A model generated the notes under the pieces. The model saw only the letters and a program-made list of their open reading frames with translations, was not told the origin of the DNA and did no database searches. A DNA stretch of 64,000 nucleotides from an uncultured Alphaproteobacteria bacterium (GTDB taxonomy: Bacteria; Pseudomonadota; Alphaproteobacteria; Methylaequorales; Methylaequoraceae): assembly GCA_902524895.1 (NCBI GenBank), contig CABZFH010000006.1:1-64000 (forward strand), in the 5' to 3' direction. The translations under genes were made by a program, and so were the position numbers. Below, one piece after another: positions 1 to 11,427 of the stretch (the stretch's first letter is position 1; each line of letters starts with the position of its first letter).

Positions 1-1241
1 TAATAATATCATGTTTGAAGTGTTTTAGAAGTCCTTGTATTGGCCAAGCTGCAGCATCCCCTAAAGCGCAAATGGTATGACCTTCTATTTGGTGAGTTAC
101 TTCTTCTAGTAGCTCAATTTCATCAGCTGTAATTTTATTATCGACCATTCTATTCATCATTCTCATTAACCATCCAGTTCCTTCTCTGCACGGCGTGCAT
201 TGACCACAGGATTCATGCTTGTAAAATGCTGAGAGACGAGCAATTGCTCTCACGATATCTGTTTGTTTATTCATAACTATAATACCTGCTGTTCCAAGAC
301 CCGATCCAACATTTTTCAATGAATCAAAGTCCATTGTAATTGTTTCACATATTTGTTTAGGTAAAAGAGGGACTGATGAACCTCCTGGTATAATAGCGAG
401 AAGATTTTCCCAGCCACCAATTACATCACCAGCATATTTTTGAATTAAATATTTCAGTGGAACTCCTAATTCCTCTTCAACATTACAAGGTTTATTCACA
501 TGACCAGAGATACAAAATATTTTTGACCCTGTATTATTTTCTTTACCAAGTGATGAGAACCACTTTGAGCCTCTTCTCAATATCGATGGAATAACTGCAA
601 TCGTTTCTACGTTATTAACGGTTGTAGGCATGCCAAAGAGTCCTACATTAGCAGGAAATGGTGGCTTTAATCGTGGTTGTCCCTTTTTTCCCTCAATACT
701 CTCTATCAGTGCAGTTTCCTCTCCACATATATATGCTCCAGCACCTAAGTGGAGATAAATATCTAAATCCCAACCAGAGTTACATGCATTTTTACCTATT
801 AAATTACTTTTATAAGCCTCCTCAATCGCTTTTGATAAAACATTAATTTCATCTAAAAATTCACCTCTGATGTATATGTAACACTTATTTGCTCCAATCG
901 CGAAACCTGCTAGGAGACATCCCTCAATTAACTTATGAGGTTCATTTCTTATTATGTCTCTATCCTTACAAGTACCTGGTTCTCCTTCGTCCGCGTTGAT
1001 AACTAAATAATGATCTCTTTTATTATCTTTAGGCATAAAACTAAATTTCATTCCAGTAGAAAAACCAGCCCCTCCTCTTCCTCTTAAACCAGATTTTTTG
1101 ATTTCATTAATTATAGTTTCTCTTCCATTTAAAATGATTTTCTTTGTTTTTTGACCAATCCCCTCTTTTTTGCGAAGATTTTAAATCTGGGCTGAATTTT
1201 CTATGAAGATTAGAAAAAATTATATTATTTTTAGATATCAT
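1..1241 (-). CDS. nuoF: NADH-quinone oxidoreductase subunit F (NuoF), partial at left edge, with apparent frameshift near 1147-1152
   Basis: Reverse-strand translation gives [31 protein letters not shown] then, in a shifted frame, [41 protein letters not shown]..., the NuoF signature; directly downstream of nuoE. Not in ORF track because it runs off the edge. Confidence 0.9.
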
Positions 1242-1255
1242 TAGGTTCTCCCATT

Positions 1256-1891
1256 TTAAATTTTTATTGGTTTGCCCTTATAAGGTTCAGATCCTTTTCT
1301 CAAAATTTGTGAACCCTTATATAATTTTTTATTATTTTTTATATTTTCAATGATTTTGTCAAAATTTTCTTCATTAAGATCTTCGTAATAATGATCACCA
1401 ATCTTTGCAACAGGTGCATTTACACATGCGCCCAAACATTCAACTTCTATCAAAGAAAACAAGCCATCCTCAGTGGATTCTCCAACATTTAAATTTAACT
1501 TATTTTTGCATAGCTTTACAATATTATCTGAACCTCTCAACATGCATGGTGTTGTTGTACAAACTTCAATATGAGTTTTCCCTATGGGAGATAAATTATA
1601 CATCGAATAAAAAGTAGCTAACTCTAAAACTTTCATTTCTGAAACTCCAAGAAAATTTGCTATATACTCAATTGCTTTTTTAGGTAGCCAACCACCACAC
1701 TGTGTTTGTGCCAAAGTAAGTAAAGGCATAATTGAGCTTTCCTTGTAGTTTTGAGGATAAATCTTAATAAATTCATTTGCTTTTTTTACATTTTCATTGT
1801 TAAATTCAAATGATTTTGGTTGCAAATCTTCTTCAGCAAAATTTTGAAATTTATTTCCCACAATTAATACCTTATCTATCAATTTCTCCAA
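1256..1891 (-). CDS. nuoE: NADH-quinone oxidoreductase subunit E (2Fe-2S)
   Basis: Thioredoxin-like 2Fe-2S motif [10 protein letters not shown]...[11 protein letters not shown]; operon position. Confidence 0.95.
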   Translation of the reverse strand: MEKLIDKVLIVGNKFQNFAEEDLQPKSFEFNNENVKKANEFIKIYPQNYKESSIMPLLTLAQTQCGGWLPKKAIEYIANFLGVSEMKVLELATFYSMYNLSPIGKTHIEVCTTTPCMLRGSDNIVKLCKNKLNLNVGESTEDGLFSLIEVECLGACVNAPVAKIGDHYYEDLNEENFDKIIENIKNNKKLYKGSQILRKGSEPYKGKPIKI

Positions 1892-3062
1892 ATACTATAT
1901 CAAGACTTCCTATTATAGCGACCAAGTCTGCTAACATGTGACCTTTTGATAAGAATTCTGTTGCCTGCAACAATGGAAAACCAGGGGCTCTGATTTTACA
2001 CCTGTATGGTTTGTTAGTACCATCAGAAATGATATAAACTCCGAATTCACCTTTCGGGGCTTCTACGCTTGTATATGTCTCACCGCTCGGTACATGATAA
2101 CCTTCAGTAAATAACTTAAAATGATTTATTAAAGCTTCCATTGAAACTTTCATTTCTGATCTCCTTGGGGGAGTTATTTTTGGATCATCACTTATACATT
2201 GACCTTTTGGCATCATTTCAATACATTGATTTATAATTAGAAGAGATTGACGCATTTCTTCAACACGAATTAAGAATCTCTCATAACAATCACCCACTGA
2301 TCCTGTCGGAATTTTAAAATCAAACTTATCATAGACATCATAAGGTTGTGTTCTTCTAAGATCCCATGCAACTCCACTGGCTCTTAAACATGGACCTGAA
2401 AAACCTCTTTCGAGTGCGTCTTTTGCCTTGATTATACCAATATCAACTGTTCTTTGTCTAAATATTCTGTTGCTTTCCAATAGTTTTTCAACATCATTTA
2501 TTCTGTCCGGAAATCTTTTGGAAAAATCTTTAATATCCTCTAAAAGCCCGTCAGGTAAATCTCTATGTACACCACCCGGCCTAAAATAGGCAGCATGCAA
2601 CCTTGAACCTGAAACTCTCTCATAAAATTCCATCAGTACTTCTCTCTCTTCAAACAACCATAAAAAAGGAGTCATAGCACCCACGTCAAGCGCAAAAGTG
2701 GTTATATTTAAAATATGATTCAAAATTCTTGTAATTTCAGAAAATAATACTCTTATATATTGACCTCTGATTGGAACCTCAATTTGCATCAATTTCTCAA
2801 CTGCTAGAGCATAGGCATGTTCTTGACACATTGGAGAAACATAATCTAGTCTGTCAAAATAAGGAATTGCTTGAAGATAAGTTTTATTTTCGATCAGTTT
2901 TTCTGTTCCTCTGTGTAAAAGCCCAATATGTGGATCAGCTCTTTCTACAATCTCTCCATCTAATTCTAGCACAAGTCTTAAAACCCCATGAGCTGCAGGA
3001 TGCTGAGGACCAAAATTCATAGAGTAATTTTCAATTTTTGTTTTATTGGCCACTTTTTTCAT
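1872..3062 (-). CDS. nuoD: NADH-quinone oxidoreductase subunit D
   Basis: [23 protein letters not shown]...[12 protein letters not shown] signature. Confidence 0.97.
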   Translation of the reverse strand: MKKVANKTKIENYSMNFGPQHPAAHGVLRLVLELDGEIVERADPHIGLLHRGTEKLIENKTYLQAIPYFDRLDYVSPMCQEHAYALAVEKLMQIEVPIRGQYIRVLFSEITRILNHILNITTFALDVGAMTPFLWLFEEREVLMEFYERVSGSRLHAAYFRPGGVHRDLPDGLLEDIKDFSKRFPDRINDVEKLLESNRIFRQRTVDIGIIKAKDALERGFSGPCLRASGVAWDLRRTQPYDVYDKFDFKIPTGSVGDCYERFLIRVEEMRQSLLIINQCIEMMPKGQCISDDPKITPPRRSEMKVSMEALINHFKLFTEGYHVPSGETYTSVEAPKGEFGVYIISDGTNKPYRCKIRAPGFPLLQATEFLSKGHMLADLVAIIGSLDIVFGEIDR

Positions 3063-3654
3063 CTCCTGGAAGAATCTTAGTCATTCCTTCCCAAGGGCTG
3101 AGATTATCGAAGTCTCTATACTCTTGGTCTAATTTTACCGGTTCATTTACTACTTGTTGGGTTTCGTCGTCATACTTAACTTGAACAAAACCTGTTAAAG
3201 GAAAGTCTTTTCTCAAAGGAAAACCTTCAAAATCATAATCAGTTAATATTCTTCTTAAATCAGGATGATTTTCGAAACTAATACCAAAAAGATCCCAAAT
3301 CTCCCTTTCATACCAATTAGCACAAGGATAAATATTACTTAAGGACTCTACAGGTTCATCTTCTTTAACCTGTAACTTGAGCTTCATTCTTAAGTTTAGA
3401 CTAATACTCAATAGCTGATAAACAATTTCGAATCTATTTTTTCTATCAGGGTAATCAACCGCACAAATATCTACAAGAACGTCAAAACTAGTATTTGGAT
3501 GATCCTTCAAAAATAGGATTATTCTGATAAAATCCGATTTACTAGATTCTACAGAAAGTTCATTATTAGATACTAATACTTTGCAATCAAATATCTGAAT
3601 TGAATTTTTTACTAAATCTATAGCATCAACTAATTTTGAATCTTTATCAGTCAT
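3043..3654 (-). CDS. nuoC: NADH-quinone oxidoreductase subunit C
   Basis: [42 protein letters not shown] motif. Confidence 0.97.
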   Translation of the reverse strand: MTDKDSKLVDAIDLVKNSIQIFDCKVLVSNNELSVESSKSDFIRIILFLKDHPNTSFDVLVDICAVDYPDRKNRFEIVYQLLSISLNLRMKLKLQVKEDEPVESLSNIYPCANWYEREIWDLFGISFENHPDLRRILTDYDFEGFPLRKDFPLTGFVQVKYDDETQQVVNEPVKLDQEYRDFDNLSPWEGMTKILPGDEKSGQ

Positions 3655-4184
3655 TATCTTACTATTTCTTCATTTCTCATGATTTTCTTTTGCAACTGTA
3701 AAATACCATAAAGTAGAGCTTCTGCTGTCGGGGGACACCCTGGTACATAAATATCAACTGGAACAATTTTATCACAACCTCTCACAACAGAATAAGAGTA
3801 ATGATAATATCCTCCTCCATTTGCACAACTGCCCATTGATATAACCCATCTAGGTTCAGGCATTTGATCATAAACTTTTCTGAGAGCTGGTGCCATTTTA
3901 TTTGTCAAAGTACCAGCAACTATCATTACATCAGATTGTCTAGGGCTAGGTCTAAACACAATACCAAATCTGTCAAAATCGTATCTACTTGCAGCTGACT
4001 GCATCATCTCAACAGCACAACACGCTAATCCAAAACTCATTGGCCATAATGAACCGGAACGGGCCCAATTTACCAAATCATTGTACTTAGTTATAATAAA
4101 ACCCTTGTTTGAGATTTCACTTTCAAATTCCTTGAAAGTTGTTTTATCTGCAACTAATTCCATTCCAAAGCTCCTTTCTTCCAC
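3654..4184 (-). CDS. nuoB: NADH-quinone oxidoreductase subunit B (4Fe-4S)
   Basis: [17 protein letters not shown]...[15 protein letters not shown]...[17 protein letters not shown]. Confidence 0.97.
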   Translation of the reverse strand: MEERSFGMELVADKTTFKEFESEISNKGFIITKYNDLVNWARSGSLWPMSFGLACCAVEMMQSAASRYDFDRFGIVFRPSPRQSDVMIVAGTLTNKMAPALRKVYDQMPEPRWVISMGSCANGGGYYHYSYSVVRGCDKIVPVDIYVPGCPPTAEALLYGILQLQKKIMRNEEIVR

Positions 4185-4516
4185 TCATAAATAAAGCCTA
4201 TTGTCAAAACTAAAAGAAAAAACATCATAGACCAAAAACCTAAACTTCCTAATTCAAGCAACGAAATCGACCACGGAAATAAAAAAATAATTTCTAAATC
4301 AAAAATAATAAATAATATGGCAACAAGGTAAAATTTAACATCAAACTTACCTCTTGTGTCTGAAAAGGGTTCAAAACCACATTCATATGTCGAATTTTTT
4401 TCTAAGTAAGAGTCTTTAGAGGCCAAAGTAAATGAAGCAAACATTGCGCCTACAGATATAATTAAAGCCATTCCTAAAAAAATCAAAATTGGCAAATATT
4501 CTTCTAAATTTAACAT
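4154..4516 (-). CDS. nuoA: NADH-quinone oxidoreductase subunit A
   Basis: [39 protein letters not shown] motif. Confidence 0.96.
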   Translation of the reverse strand: MLNLEEYLPILIFLGMALIISVGAMFASFTLASKDSYLEKNSTYECGFEPFSDTRGKFDVKFYLVAILFIIFDLEIIFLFPWSISLLELGSLGFWSMMFFLLVLTIGFIYEWKKGALEWN

Positions 4517-4553
4517 TACATTAATATAGTATAAATATGCATAATTTACATAT

Positions 4554-5651
4554 TTATTTTATAAGTTCTGTAACTTGGTCAATACTTTCCTTAAAAAGAG
4601 AATAACCCTCACTCAAATTTAGTGTTTTTTCTTTAATTGATTTTACAGTATTTGAGAGAAAATCACAGCCCATCTGCTTGTCATCACCTTTAAAGTGGTA
4701 CCACATTCCTGCTTCTCCTATCTCACAATAAGAGTTTGGATCTATATAAATATGCGAAAGTAAAATTATTTTCGCTGTAAAACCTAGAGACCTCATCACA
4801 TTAAGGGCCAGAGGTATATTCAAAAGTGGAACTTCATAAATTTTGCCTGTACTCGTAAAAACGATTGTTTCATTACTACCTAACAATCCTTTTTTGGAAT
4901 CTGGGGCAAAAACAAACAATTGGTCCTTTTTTCCGCTAATCCTACCACCAAGAAGAGAAAAAGCTAATAATTTTGATTCCGCAACATCGGCTATTGCTAA
5001 TAACTGATTTTCTCCGAAAAAAAGATTTTTTACATCTTCAGGCAACAAAGATTCAATTACATTTTGTTGGTAACCATAATCGTCATATAGTGATTTCAAA
5101 GCATCATCAACAGTCATAGGTGCAGGAACAAGCTGTGTTCTTACAAATTCTTGTGCAATTTCATTATTTTTATTTATTGCTGTAGCGTAAAGTTGAAGTA
5201 TTTTCTGAAACGACATTTCAAAATTACCAATAACTTGATCGCCATATAGTCTTAAAAACTCGCATCTTTCTGGGTGTTTAAGTAATATTTTTGATGATCT
5301 TTCTATCAGAGATGACAATGTATCTCCGCCGAGAGTTGCAAACGTTTCAACTCTCATCTTTACTGGTTCAACATCGACTAGTTGCTGATTATAGAACCTT
5401 ATAGATGCTTGTTTAACTTCCTGAGGTGTCATTTGTGCTGCATTCTCATCGTCAGGATTAGGATTGAATTTTTTTAGTTTAAAATCTAATAATTCAAGTA
5501 GTTTTACGTCATCAGACAAGTCACAAGATGTATCAATATCTTCTACAAGATTGCCTGGTCTTCCAAAGTCAGTATCGTCAAGTTCTTCTTGTGCATTAAG
5601 AGGACAAACAAAACTTAATAAAATAATAATTTTGAGAAAAAAATTTATCAT
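4554..5651 (-). CDS. Hypothetical exported protein, 365 aa
   Basis: Long ORF with N-terminal signal peptide ([21 protein letters not shown]); family not recognised. Confidence 0.75.
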   Translation of the reverse strand: MINFFLKIIILLSFVCPLNAQEELDDTDFGRPGNLVEDIDTSCDLSDDVKLLELLDFKLKKFNPNPDDENAAQMTPQEVKQASIRFYNQQLVDVEPVKMRVETFATLGGDTLSSLIERSSKILLKHPERCEFLRLYGDQVIGNFEMSFQKILQLYATAINKNNEIAQEFVRTQLVPAPMTVDDALKSLYDDYGYQQNVIESLLPEDVKNLFFGENQLLAIADVAESKLLAFSLLGGRISGKKDQLFVFAPDSKKGLLGSNETIVFTSTGKIYEVPLLNIPLALNVMRSLGFTAKIILLSHIYIDPNSYCEIGEAGMWYHFKGDDKQMGCDFLSNTVKSIKEKTLNLSEGYSLFKESIDQVTELIK

Positions 5652-5718
5652 AAATATTTAAGGTTGATTTTATTTTACACCAATTTTGAAGAAATTTATT
5701 GAAATAAATTAAAAAAAA

Positions 5719-5795
5719 TGGCGGGAGTGACGAGACTCGAACTCGCGGCCTCCTGCGTGACAGGCAGGCGTTCTAACCAACTGAACTACACCCCC
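5719..5795 (-). tRNA. tRNA-Asp (anticodon GTC)
   Basis: Reverse strand GGGGGTGTAGTTCAGTTGGTTAGAACGCCTGCCTGTCACGCAGG...GTTCGAGTCTCGTCACTCCCGCCA; cloverleaf folds, encoded CCA. Confidence 0.96.
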
Positions 5796-5803
5796 ATTAA
5801 AAA

Positions 5804-5880
5804 TGGTGGGCGGTGAGGGGATCGAACCCCCGACATCCACGGTGTAAACATGGCGCTCTCCCAGCTGAGCTAACCGCCCC
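5804..5880 (-). tRNA. tRNA-Val (anticodon TAC)
   Basis: Reverse strand GGGGCGGTTAGCTCAGCTGGGAGAGCGCCATGTTTACACCGTGG...GTTCGATCCCCTCACCGCCCACCA. Confidence 0.96.
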
Positions 5881-6012
5881 ACAATGCCAATTGAAAATAG
5901 TTACTTTTAGCATGTTTTCCATATGTTATAAGACATTTTTTTTTATAATCAAAGATATTCTTAAACATTTCTTAAAATTAAATTATACTTTAATGGTTTA
6001 ATTCTTTTAAAT

Positions 6013-6693
6013 ATGATTGTAAATAAATTAAAAAATTTGAATAATCAAATAATCTCATGCAAACAGTGTAAAAGATTAGTTGAATTTCGCGAAAAAATTG
6101 CTTTTGAAAAAAGAAAACAATATTTTGGTGACGAGTATTGGGGAAAAGCTGTACACGGTTTTGGAGACAGAAATGCTAAAATATTAGTTGTTGGGTTAGC
6201 TCCTGCAGCTCATGGAGCAAATAGGACTGGAAGAGTCTTTACAGGTGATAAGTCATCAGATTTTTTATTTAAATGTCTCTACAAGAGTAAAATCTCAAAT
6301 CTTGAAAGATCAATAGATATAAATGACTCTCTAAAACTAAAAAATATGTATATAACTTTGGCATTAAAATGCGTTCCTCCAAACGATAAACCAACTTCTA
6401 ATGAACTAAAGAATTGTTTTCGTTTTTTTAAAGAAGAACTAAATATATTAAAAAATGTAGAAATTATGCTCGCTCTTGGCAAAATAGCATTTGATACTTG
6501 TATAAACTTTTTTAATTTAAAAAAAAGTAAATATCCTTTTAAGCATGGTCGGCATTATGTTGTTAATAAAAAAATTCAAATAATTGCTTGCTACCACCCA
6601 AGTCCAAGAAATGTAAATACTGGATTAATTAACGAAATAAAAATGAATGAGGTTTTAGATAAAGCTAAAAGGATGATTGAAACCACACTTTAA
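6013..6693 (+). CDS. Uracil-DNA glycosylase, family 5-like (UDGb)
   Basis: VVGLAPAAHGANRTGRVFTGD...CYHPSPRNVNTG motifs. Confidence 0.88.
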   Translation: MIVNKLKNLNNQIISCKQCKRLVEFREKIAFEKRKQYFGDEYWGKAVHGFGDRNAKILVVGLAPAAHGANRTGRVFTGDKSSDFLFKCLYKSKISNLERSIDINDSLKLKNMYITLALKCVPPNDKPTSNELKNCFRFFKEELNILKNVEIMLALGKIAFDTCINFFNLKKSKYPFKHGRHYVVNKKIQIIACYHPSPRNVNTGLINEIKMNEVLDKAKRMIETTL

Positions 6694-6724
6694 ATTATAG
6701 TAATTTGCAGTGTGGTTCAGAAAA

Positions 6725-6997
6725 TTAGTTTACTGATTCTTTTAAAGCCTTTCCAGCTCTGAATTTTGGTACATTAGCAGCTGGAATCTGAATTGCAGCA
6801 CCGGTTTGAGGATTCCTTCCAGTTGTAGCCTTACGCTTAGTAACGAGAAATGTTCCAAATCCCACTAGACGAACATCCCCGCCGTTCTTTAATTCTGATG
6901 TAATAGAGTCGAAGATTGAATCTACTGCTTTAGTGGCATCACTTTTTGATAGGCCAGCTGAATCTGAAACCTTTGAAATTAAATCGTTTTTATTCAC
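6725..6997 (-). CDS. hup: HU-family DNA-binding protein
   Basis: 90 aa, MNKNDLISKVSDSAGLSKSDATKAVDS...GFGTFLVTKRKATTGRNPQTG. Confidence 0.97.
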   Translation of the reverse strand: MNKNDLISKVSDSAGLSKSDATKAVDSIFDSITSELKNGGDVRLVGFGTFLVTKRKATTGRNPQTGAAIQIPAANVPKFRAGKALKESVN

Positions 6998-7080
6998 TTT
7001 TGCCCCCTTTTGACAATAATTGACAATTATATTGTTTATTAGACTATCTTAGCCTTGGATTTATAGGAGTCAACTTTAAA

Positions 7081-9480
7081 TTAGTGTCTTATGGCGCTTT
7101 CTTTACTTGTCTGATTGTCTTTTGAAATCGCTAAATCATTTTCTACCCACTTGATGGGCACAATTTTAGACTTTAAAGCTGTTTTTAAAACCTCACTTGC
7201 ATTTTCCACAAAAACAATTTCAAGCTTAGAAATTAGTTCTTCTTTATCGATCTCAGAAAGATCCTTTTCATTTTCCTTAGGTATAATTACAGTTTTAATT
7301 CCACCTCTAACTGCAGCAAGAAGTTTTTCTTTTAAACCACCAATTGGTAGAACTCTTCCTCTTAACGTAATCTCCCCCGTCATCGCAACATCGTTTAAAA
7401 TTGGTATACCGGTTAGCGTAGAGACTATAGCTGTAAACATTGCAATTCCTGCTGACGGACCATCTTTTGGAGTGGCTCCTTCAGGAACGTGAATGTGTAT
7501 ATCTTTTTTTTCAAACAGTAATGGTGAAATACCAAATTTAGTAGCATTAGAATGTACATAGCTTTGGGCAGCTTGCACAGACTCCTTCATAACATCACCA
7601 AGTTTACCTGTGTAATTGGTTTTACCTTTTCCTCTCATAGTCACCGCTTCAATTTGTAGTAACTCACCGCCTACTTCTGTCCAAGCTAAACCAGTACATA
7701 CACCTATAAGACTTTTATTTTCAATCTCACCATATCTAAATTTCTTAATTCCAGAAAATTCATTAAGATTTTGCTTAGTAATTGAAATAGATTTTTTTCC
7801 TTCTGCAATAATAGATGTAAGTGATTTTCTAGATAACTTAGAAATTTCACGTTCTAGATTTCTAACGCCCGCTTCGCGAGTATAGTATTTGACTAAGTCT
7901 TTTAATGCTGAATCTGCAACTTTAATTTCTTTTGATTTCAATCCATTTTCCCTAATTTGTTTTGGAACCAAATATTTTTTTGCAATCATTAATTTTTCCT
8001 TCTCAGTATATCCAGATAATCTTATTATTTCCATTCTATCTAATAGAGCTTGCGGAATATTTAATGTATTTGCAGTTGTTACAAACATAACGTTTGACAA
8101 ATCATAATCTACCTCTAGGTAATGATCATTGAAGTTAGAATTTTGTTCTGGATCAAGAACTTCTAAGAGCGCAGCTGCAGGATCGCCCCTCCAATCGGAA
8201 CCAACCTTATCAACTTCATCGAGTAAAAATAGAGGGTTAGAATATTTTGATTTTTTCATACTTTGGATAATTTTTCCTGGCATGGAACCAATATATGTAC
8301 GTCTGTGCCCTCTTATCTCTGATTCATCTCTAACACCGCCTAGAGAAAACTTTAGGAACGACCTGCCGGTTGCTTTTGCCAAAGATTTACCTAATGATGT
8401 TTTACCAACCCCTGGTGGTCCTACTAGACATAAAATTGGTCCTTTTGGTTTAGAAACTCTTGTTTGCACAGCTAAGAATTCAATTATTCTCTCCTTTACC
8501 TTTTTTAACCCGTAATGATCATCATCTAAAATAGCCTTAGCTTTCTCTAAGTCGGTATCAATCTCTTTATTATCTTCCCAAGGCAAAGAAATCATCCAGT
8601 CTAAGTAATTTCTTACTACAGTTGCCTCAGCAGACATTTGACTCATATTTTTCAACTTTTTGATTTCAGCATTTACTTTTTCTCTTGCTTCTTCTGTGAA
8701 TTTAATTTTCTTAATTTTTTGTTCGAGCTCATACATATCGTCTTTAGTGTCACTAGAATCACCTAATTCTTTTTGTATGGCTTTCATTTGTTCATTTAAA
8801 TAATACTCTTTTTGGGTCTTATCCATCTGTCTCTTTACCCTGTTACGAATCTTTTTTTCTACTTGTAAAACACCGATTTCGTCTTGCATTAAGTTAATAA
8901 CTTTTTCTAGACGACTCTTAACAGAGGTTGTTTCTAAAAGTTTTTGCTTCTCAGAAATTTTTAAATTTAGATGTGCACTTATGGTATCAGCAAGTTTATC
9001 TGCTTCAGAAATTTGATTGACGTTAACCAGCACCTCTGGAGGTATTTTTCGATTAAGTTTAATGTATTGTTCAAATTGTCTAACTGACGTACGTATTAGT
9101 GCACTTACCTCATTGTTATCATCTTTAGTTTCTAACAACGGATAAGTTTTAACTTCAAAAAAGGTATCAACTTTTACAAAATCAGAAATTTCGGCCCTCT
9201 CAAGACCTTCGACCAAAACTTTAACTGTTCCGTCTGGAAGTTTAAGTAATTGTAAGATATTAGCAAGTGTTCCAATTTTGTAAACATCATCTCTATCAGG
9301 TTCGTCGACGTTAGCATCTTTTTGCGCAACAAGTAAAATTTCTTTTTGGTTTTTTTCTGCACTCTCTAATGCCTTTATAGATTTGGATCTGCCCACGAAT
9401 AAAGGTACTATCATGTTAGGGAAAACAACAATATCTCTTAAAGGCAATACAGGATATAGGGTACTAGATGTATTATTCAT
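7081..9480 (-). CDS. lon: ATP-dependent protease Lon
   Basis: LPLRDIVVFPNMIVPLFVGR, GPPGVGKTSLGKS, catalytic PKDGPSAG. Confidence 0.98.
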   Translation of the reverse strand: MNNTSSTLYPVLPLRDIVVFPNMIVPLFVGRSKSIKALESAEKNQKEILLVAQKDANVDEPDRDDVYKIGTLANILQLLKLPDGTVKVLVEGLERAEISDFVKVDTFFEVKTYPLLETKDDNNEVSALIRTSVRQFEQYIKLNRKIPPEVLVNVNQISEADKLADTISAHLNLKISEKQKLLETTSVKSRLEKVINLMQDEIGVLQVEKKIRNRVKRQMDKTQKEYYLNEQMKAIQKELGDSSDTKDDMYELEQKIKKIKFTEEAREKVNAEIKKLKNMSQMSAEATVVRNYLDWMISLPWEDNKEIDTDLEKAKAILDDDHYGLKKVKERIIEFLAVQTRVSKPKGPILCLVGPPGVGKTSLGKSLAKATGRSFLKFSLGGVRDESEIRGHRRTYIGSMPGKIIQSMKKSKYSNPLFLLDEVDKVGSDWRGDPAAALLEVLDPEQNSNFNDHYLEVDYDLSNVMFVTTANTLNIPQALLDRMEIIRLSGYTEKEKLMIAKKYLVPKQIRENGLKSKEIKVADSALKDLVKYYTREAGVRNLEREISKLSRKSLTSIIAEGKKSISITKQNLNEFSGIKKFRYGEIENKSLIGVCTGLAWTEVGGELLQIEAVTMRGKGKTNYTGKLGDVMKESVQAAQSYVHSNATKFGISPLLFEKKDIHIHVPEGATPKDGPSAGIAMFTAIVSTLTGIPILNDVAMTGEITLRGRVLPIGGLKEKLLAAVRGGIKTVIIPKENEKDLSEIDKEELISKLEIVFVENASEVLKTALKSKIVPIKWVENDLAISKDNQTSKESAIRH

Positions 9481-9483
9481 ATT

Positions 9484-10743
9484 TTAAGCTTTTTTTCCTA
9501 AAGCTTTAGATGTTTTCTCGTAAATATGCAGTGGTTTACTATTTTTTTGGACAACTTCGCCATTAATCATTATTTCATTAACTCCTTCAATCCCCGGTAA
9601 TTCAAACATGGTGTCTAAGAGAATATTTTCAAGTATAGATCTTAAACCCCTAGCACCAGTTTTTCTTTCCAAAGCCTTTTTAGCAATCATATCTAGAGCA
9701 TCTTTTGTGAAATCTAATTTAACATTTTCTAATTCAAAAAGGGTCTGATATTGCTTAATTAATGCATTTTTTGGTTTTGTTAAAATTTCAATTAATGTGG
9801 CTTTATCCAGGTCGTCAAGAGTGGCAACAACAGGGAGTCTTCCTACGAACTCAGGAATTAAACCAAATTTGAGCAAGTCTTCAGGTTCAAGTTTTTTTAA
9901 AATTTCACCAGTTTGCAAATTATTTTTCTCTTTTACATCTGCCCCAAAGCCTATTGAAGATTTATCTCCTCTATTTGAAATAATTTTATCTACACCCGCG
10001 AAGGCTCCACCACAAATAAACAGTATATTAGTTGTATCAACTTGAAGAAATTCTTGTTGTGGATGTTTTCTTCCCCCTTGTGGGGGAACGGATGCAACTG
10101 TTCCTTCCATAATTTTTAAAAGCGCCTGTTGGACACCCTCTCCCGAAACATCGCGAGTTATTGAAGGATTATCAGATTTTCTACTTATCTTATCTACCTC
10201 ATCAATATAAACAATACCTCTCTGTGCTCGATCAACGTTATAATCAGACGCTTGCAAAAGTTTTAATATAATATTTTCTACGTCTTCACCAACATACCCC
10301 GCTTCTGTAAGTGTTGTTGCGTCCGCCATTGTAAATGGAACATCTATGATCCTAGCAAGAGTTTCTGCTAATAATGTTTTACCTGAACCAGTGGGTCCTA
10401 CTAACAAAATGTTAGATTTCGACAGTTCAACGCCATTGCTTTTTTTTGGGTTGTCAATTCTTTTGTAGTGATTGTGAACAGCAACAGATAGAATCTTTTT
10501 TGCATCATTCTGGCCAATAACATATTCGTTAAGTAATCTGTATAATTCGCGAGGTGTTTCAACCCCGTTGGACTTGCTTGTCGCAACAGATTTATTCTCC
10601 TCTTTAATAATATCCATACATAATTCAACACATTCGTCACATATAAAAACTGTTGGACCAGCTATAAGTTTTCTTACTTCGTGTTGACTTTTTCCACAAA
10701 AAGAACAAAAGAGTGTATTTTTTGAATTTTTACTTTCAGTCAT
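9484..10743 (-). CDS. clpX: ATP-dependent Clp protease ATP-binding subunit ClpX
   Basis: N-terminal zinc finger CSFCGKSQ...[24 protein letters not shown]. Confidence 0.98.
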   Translation of the reverse strand: MTESKNSKNTLFCSFCGKSQHEVRKLIAGPTVFICDECVELCMDIIKEENKSVATSKSNGVETPRELYRLLNEYVIGQNDAKKILSVAVHNHYKRIDNPKKSNGVELSKSNILLVGPTGSGKTLLAETLARIIDVPFTMADATTLTEAGYVGEDVENIILKLLQASDYNVDRAQRGIVYIDEVDKISRKSDNPSITRDVSGEGVQQALLKIMEGTVASVPPQGGRKHPQQEFLQVDTTNILFICGGAFAGVDKIISNRGDKSSIGFGADVKEKNNLQTGEILKKLEPEDLLKFGLIPEFVGRLPVVATLDDLDKATLIEILTKPKNALIKQYQTLFELENVKLDFTKDALDMIAKKALERKTGARGLRSILENILLDTMFELPGIEGVNEIMINGEVVQKNSKPLHIYEKTSKALGKKA

Positions 10744-10821
10744 AATTAATAATATCTAGATACTATATATTCTCAAACTTATTCGAATACTGCAACCTTT
10801 ATTCCATTTTTAACAAAAAAA

Positions 10822-11427
10822 TTATTTTTTCTTATCCGGCTTTGGCCTTTCAGTAACAACCTTGTCTATTAAGCCCATTTTTTTTGATTCTTCTGCAGAC
10901 ATAAAATTATCTCTTTCCATAATTTTTTCTACTGTACTAAGGGTTTGGCCAGTATGCTTAACATAAATGTCATTTAATCTTTTTCTGAGGTTCAATATTT
11001 CTTTAGCATGAATTTCAATATCAGTTGCTTGTCCTTGAACACCACCTGAAGGTTGATGTGTCATAATTCTAGAATGAGGTAGACAATATCTTTTCCCATT
11101 TTTACCAGCCGTTAACAATAATGAACCCATGCTTGCCGCTTGACCAATGCATACAGTCGAAACATCAGGCTTAATATATTGCATAGTATCATATATAGCT
11201 AATCCAGATGATACCATACCTCCTGGTGAATTTATGTAAAAATAAATATCTTTATTAGGGTTTTCAGATTCCAAAAATAAAAGTTGAGCACAAATTAAGC
11301 TGGAGACCATATCATTAACTTCACCTGTTAAAAAAATTATTCTTTCCTTTAAAAGTCTTGAAAATATATCATAAGATCTTTCGCCTCTATTTGTTTGTTC
11401 TACTACTACAGGGATTAAACTACTCAT
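10822..11427 (-). CDS. clpP: ATP-dependent Clp protease proteolytic subunit ClpP
   Basis: [24 protein letters not shown]. Confidence 0.98.
   Translation of the reverse strand: MSSLIPVVVEQTNRGERSYDIFSRLLKERIIFLTGEVNDMVSSLICAQLLFLESENPNKDIYFYINSPGGMVSSGLAIYDTMQYIKPDVSTVCIGQAASMGSLLLTAGKNGKRYCLPHSRIMTHQPSGGVQGQATDIEIHAKEILNLRKRLNDIYVKHTGQTLSTVEKIMERDNFMSAEESKKMGLIDKVVTERPKPDKKK

Noticed and set aside
658-846. 62-aa plus-strand ORF
   Set aside because: Antisense to the nuoF coding region; no SD or recognisable product.
7115-8515. Four plus-strand ORFs (7115-7492, 7616-7885, 7889-8107, 8129-8515)
   Set aside because: All antisense to the intact lon gene; Ser/Phe-rich shadow ORFs.
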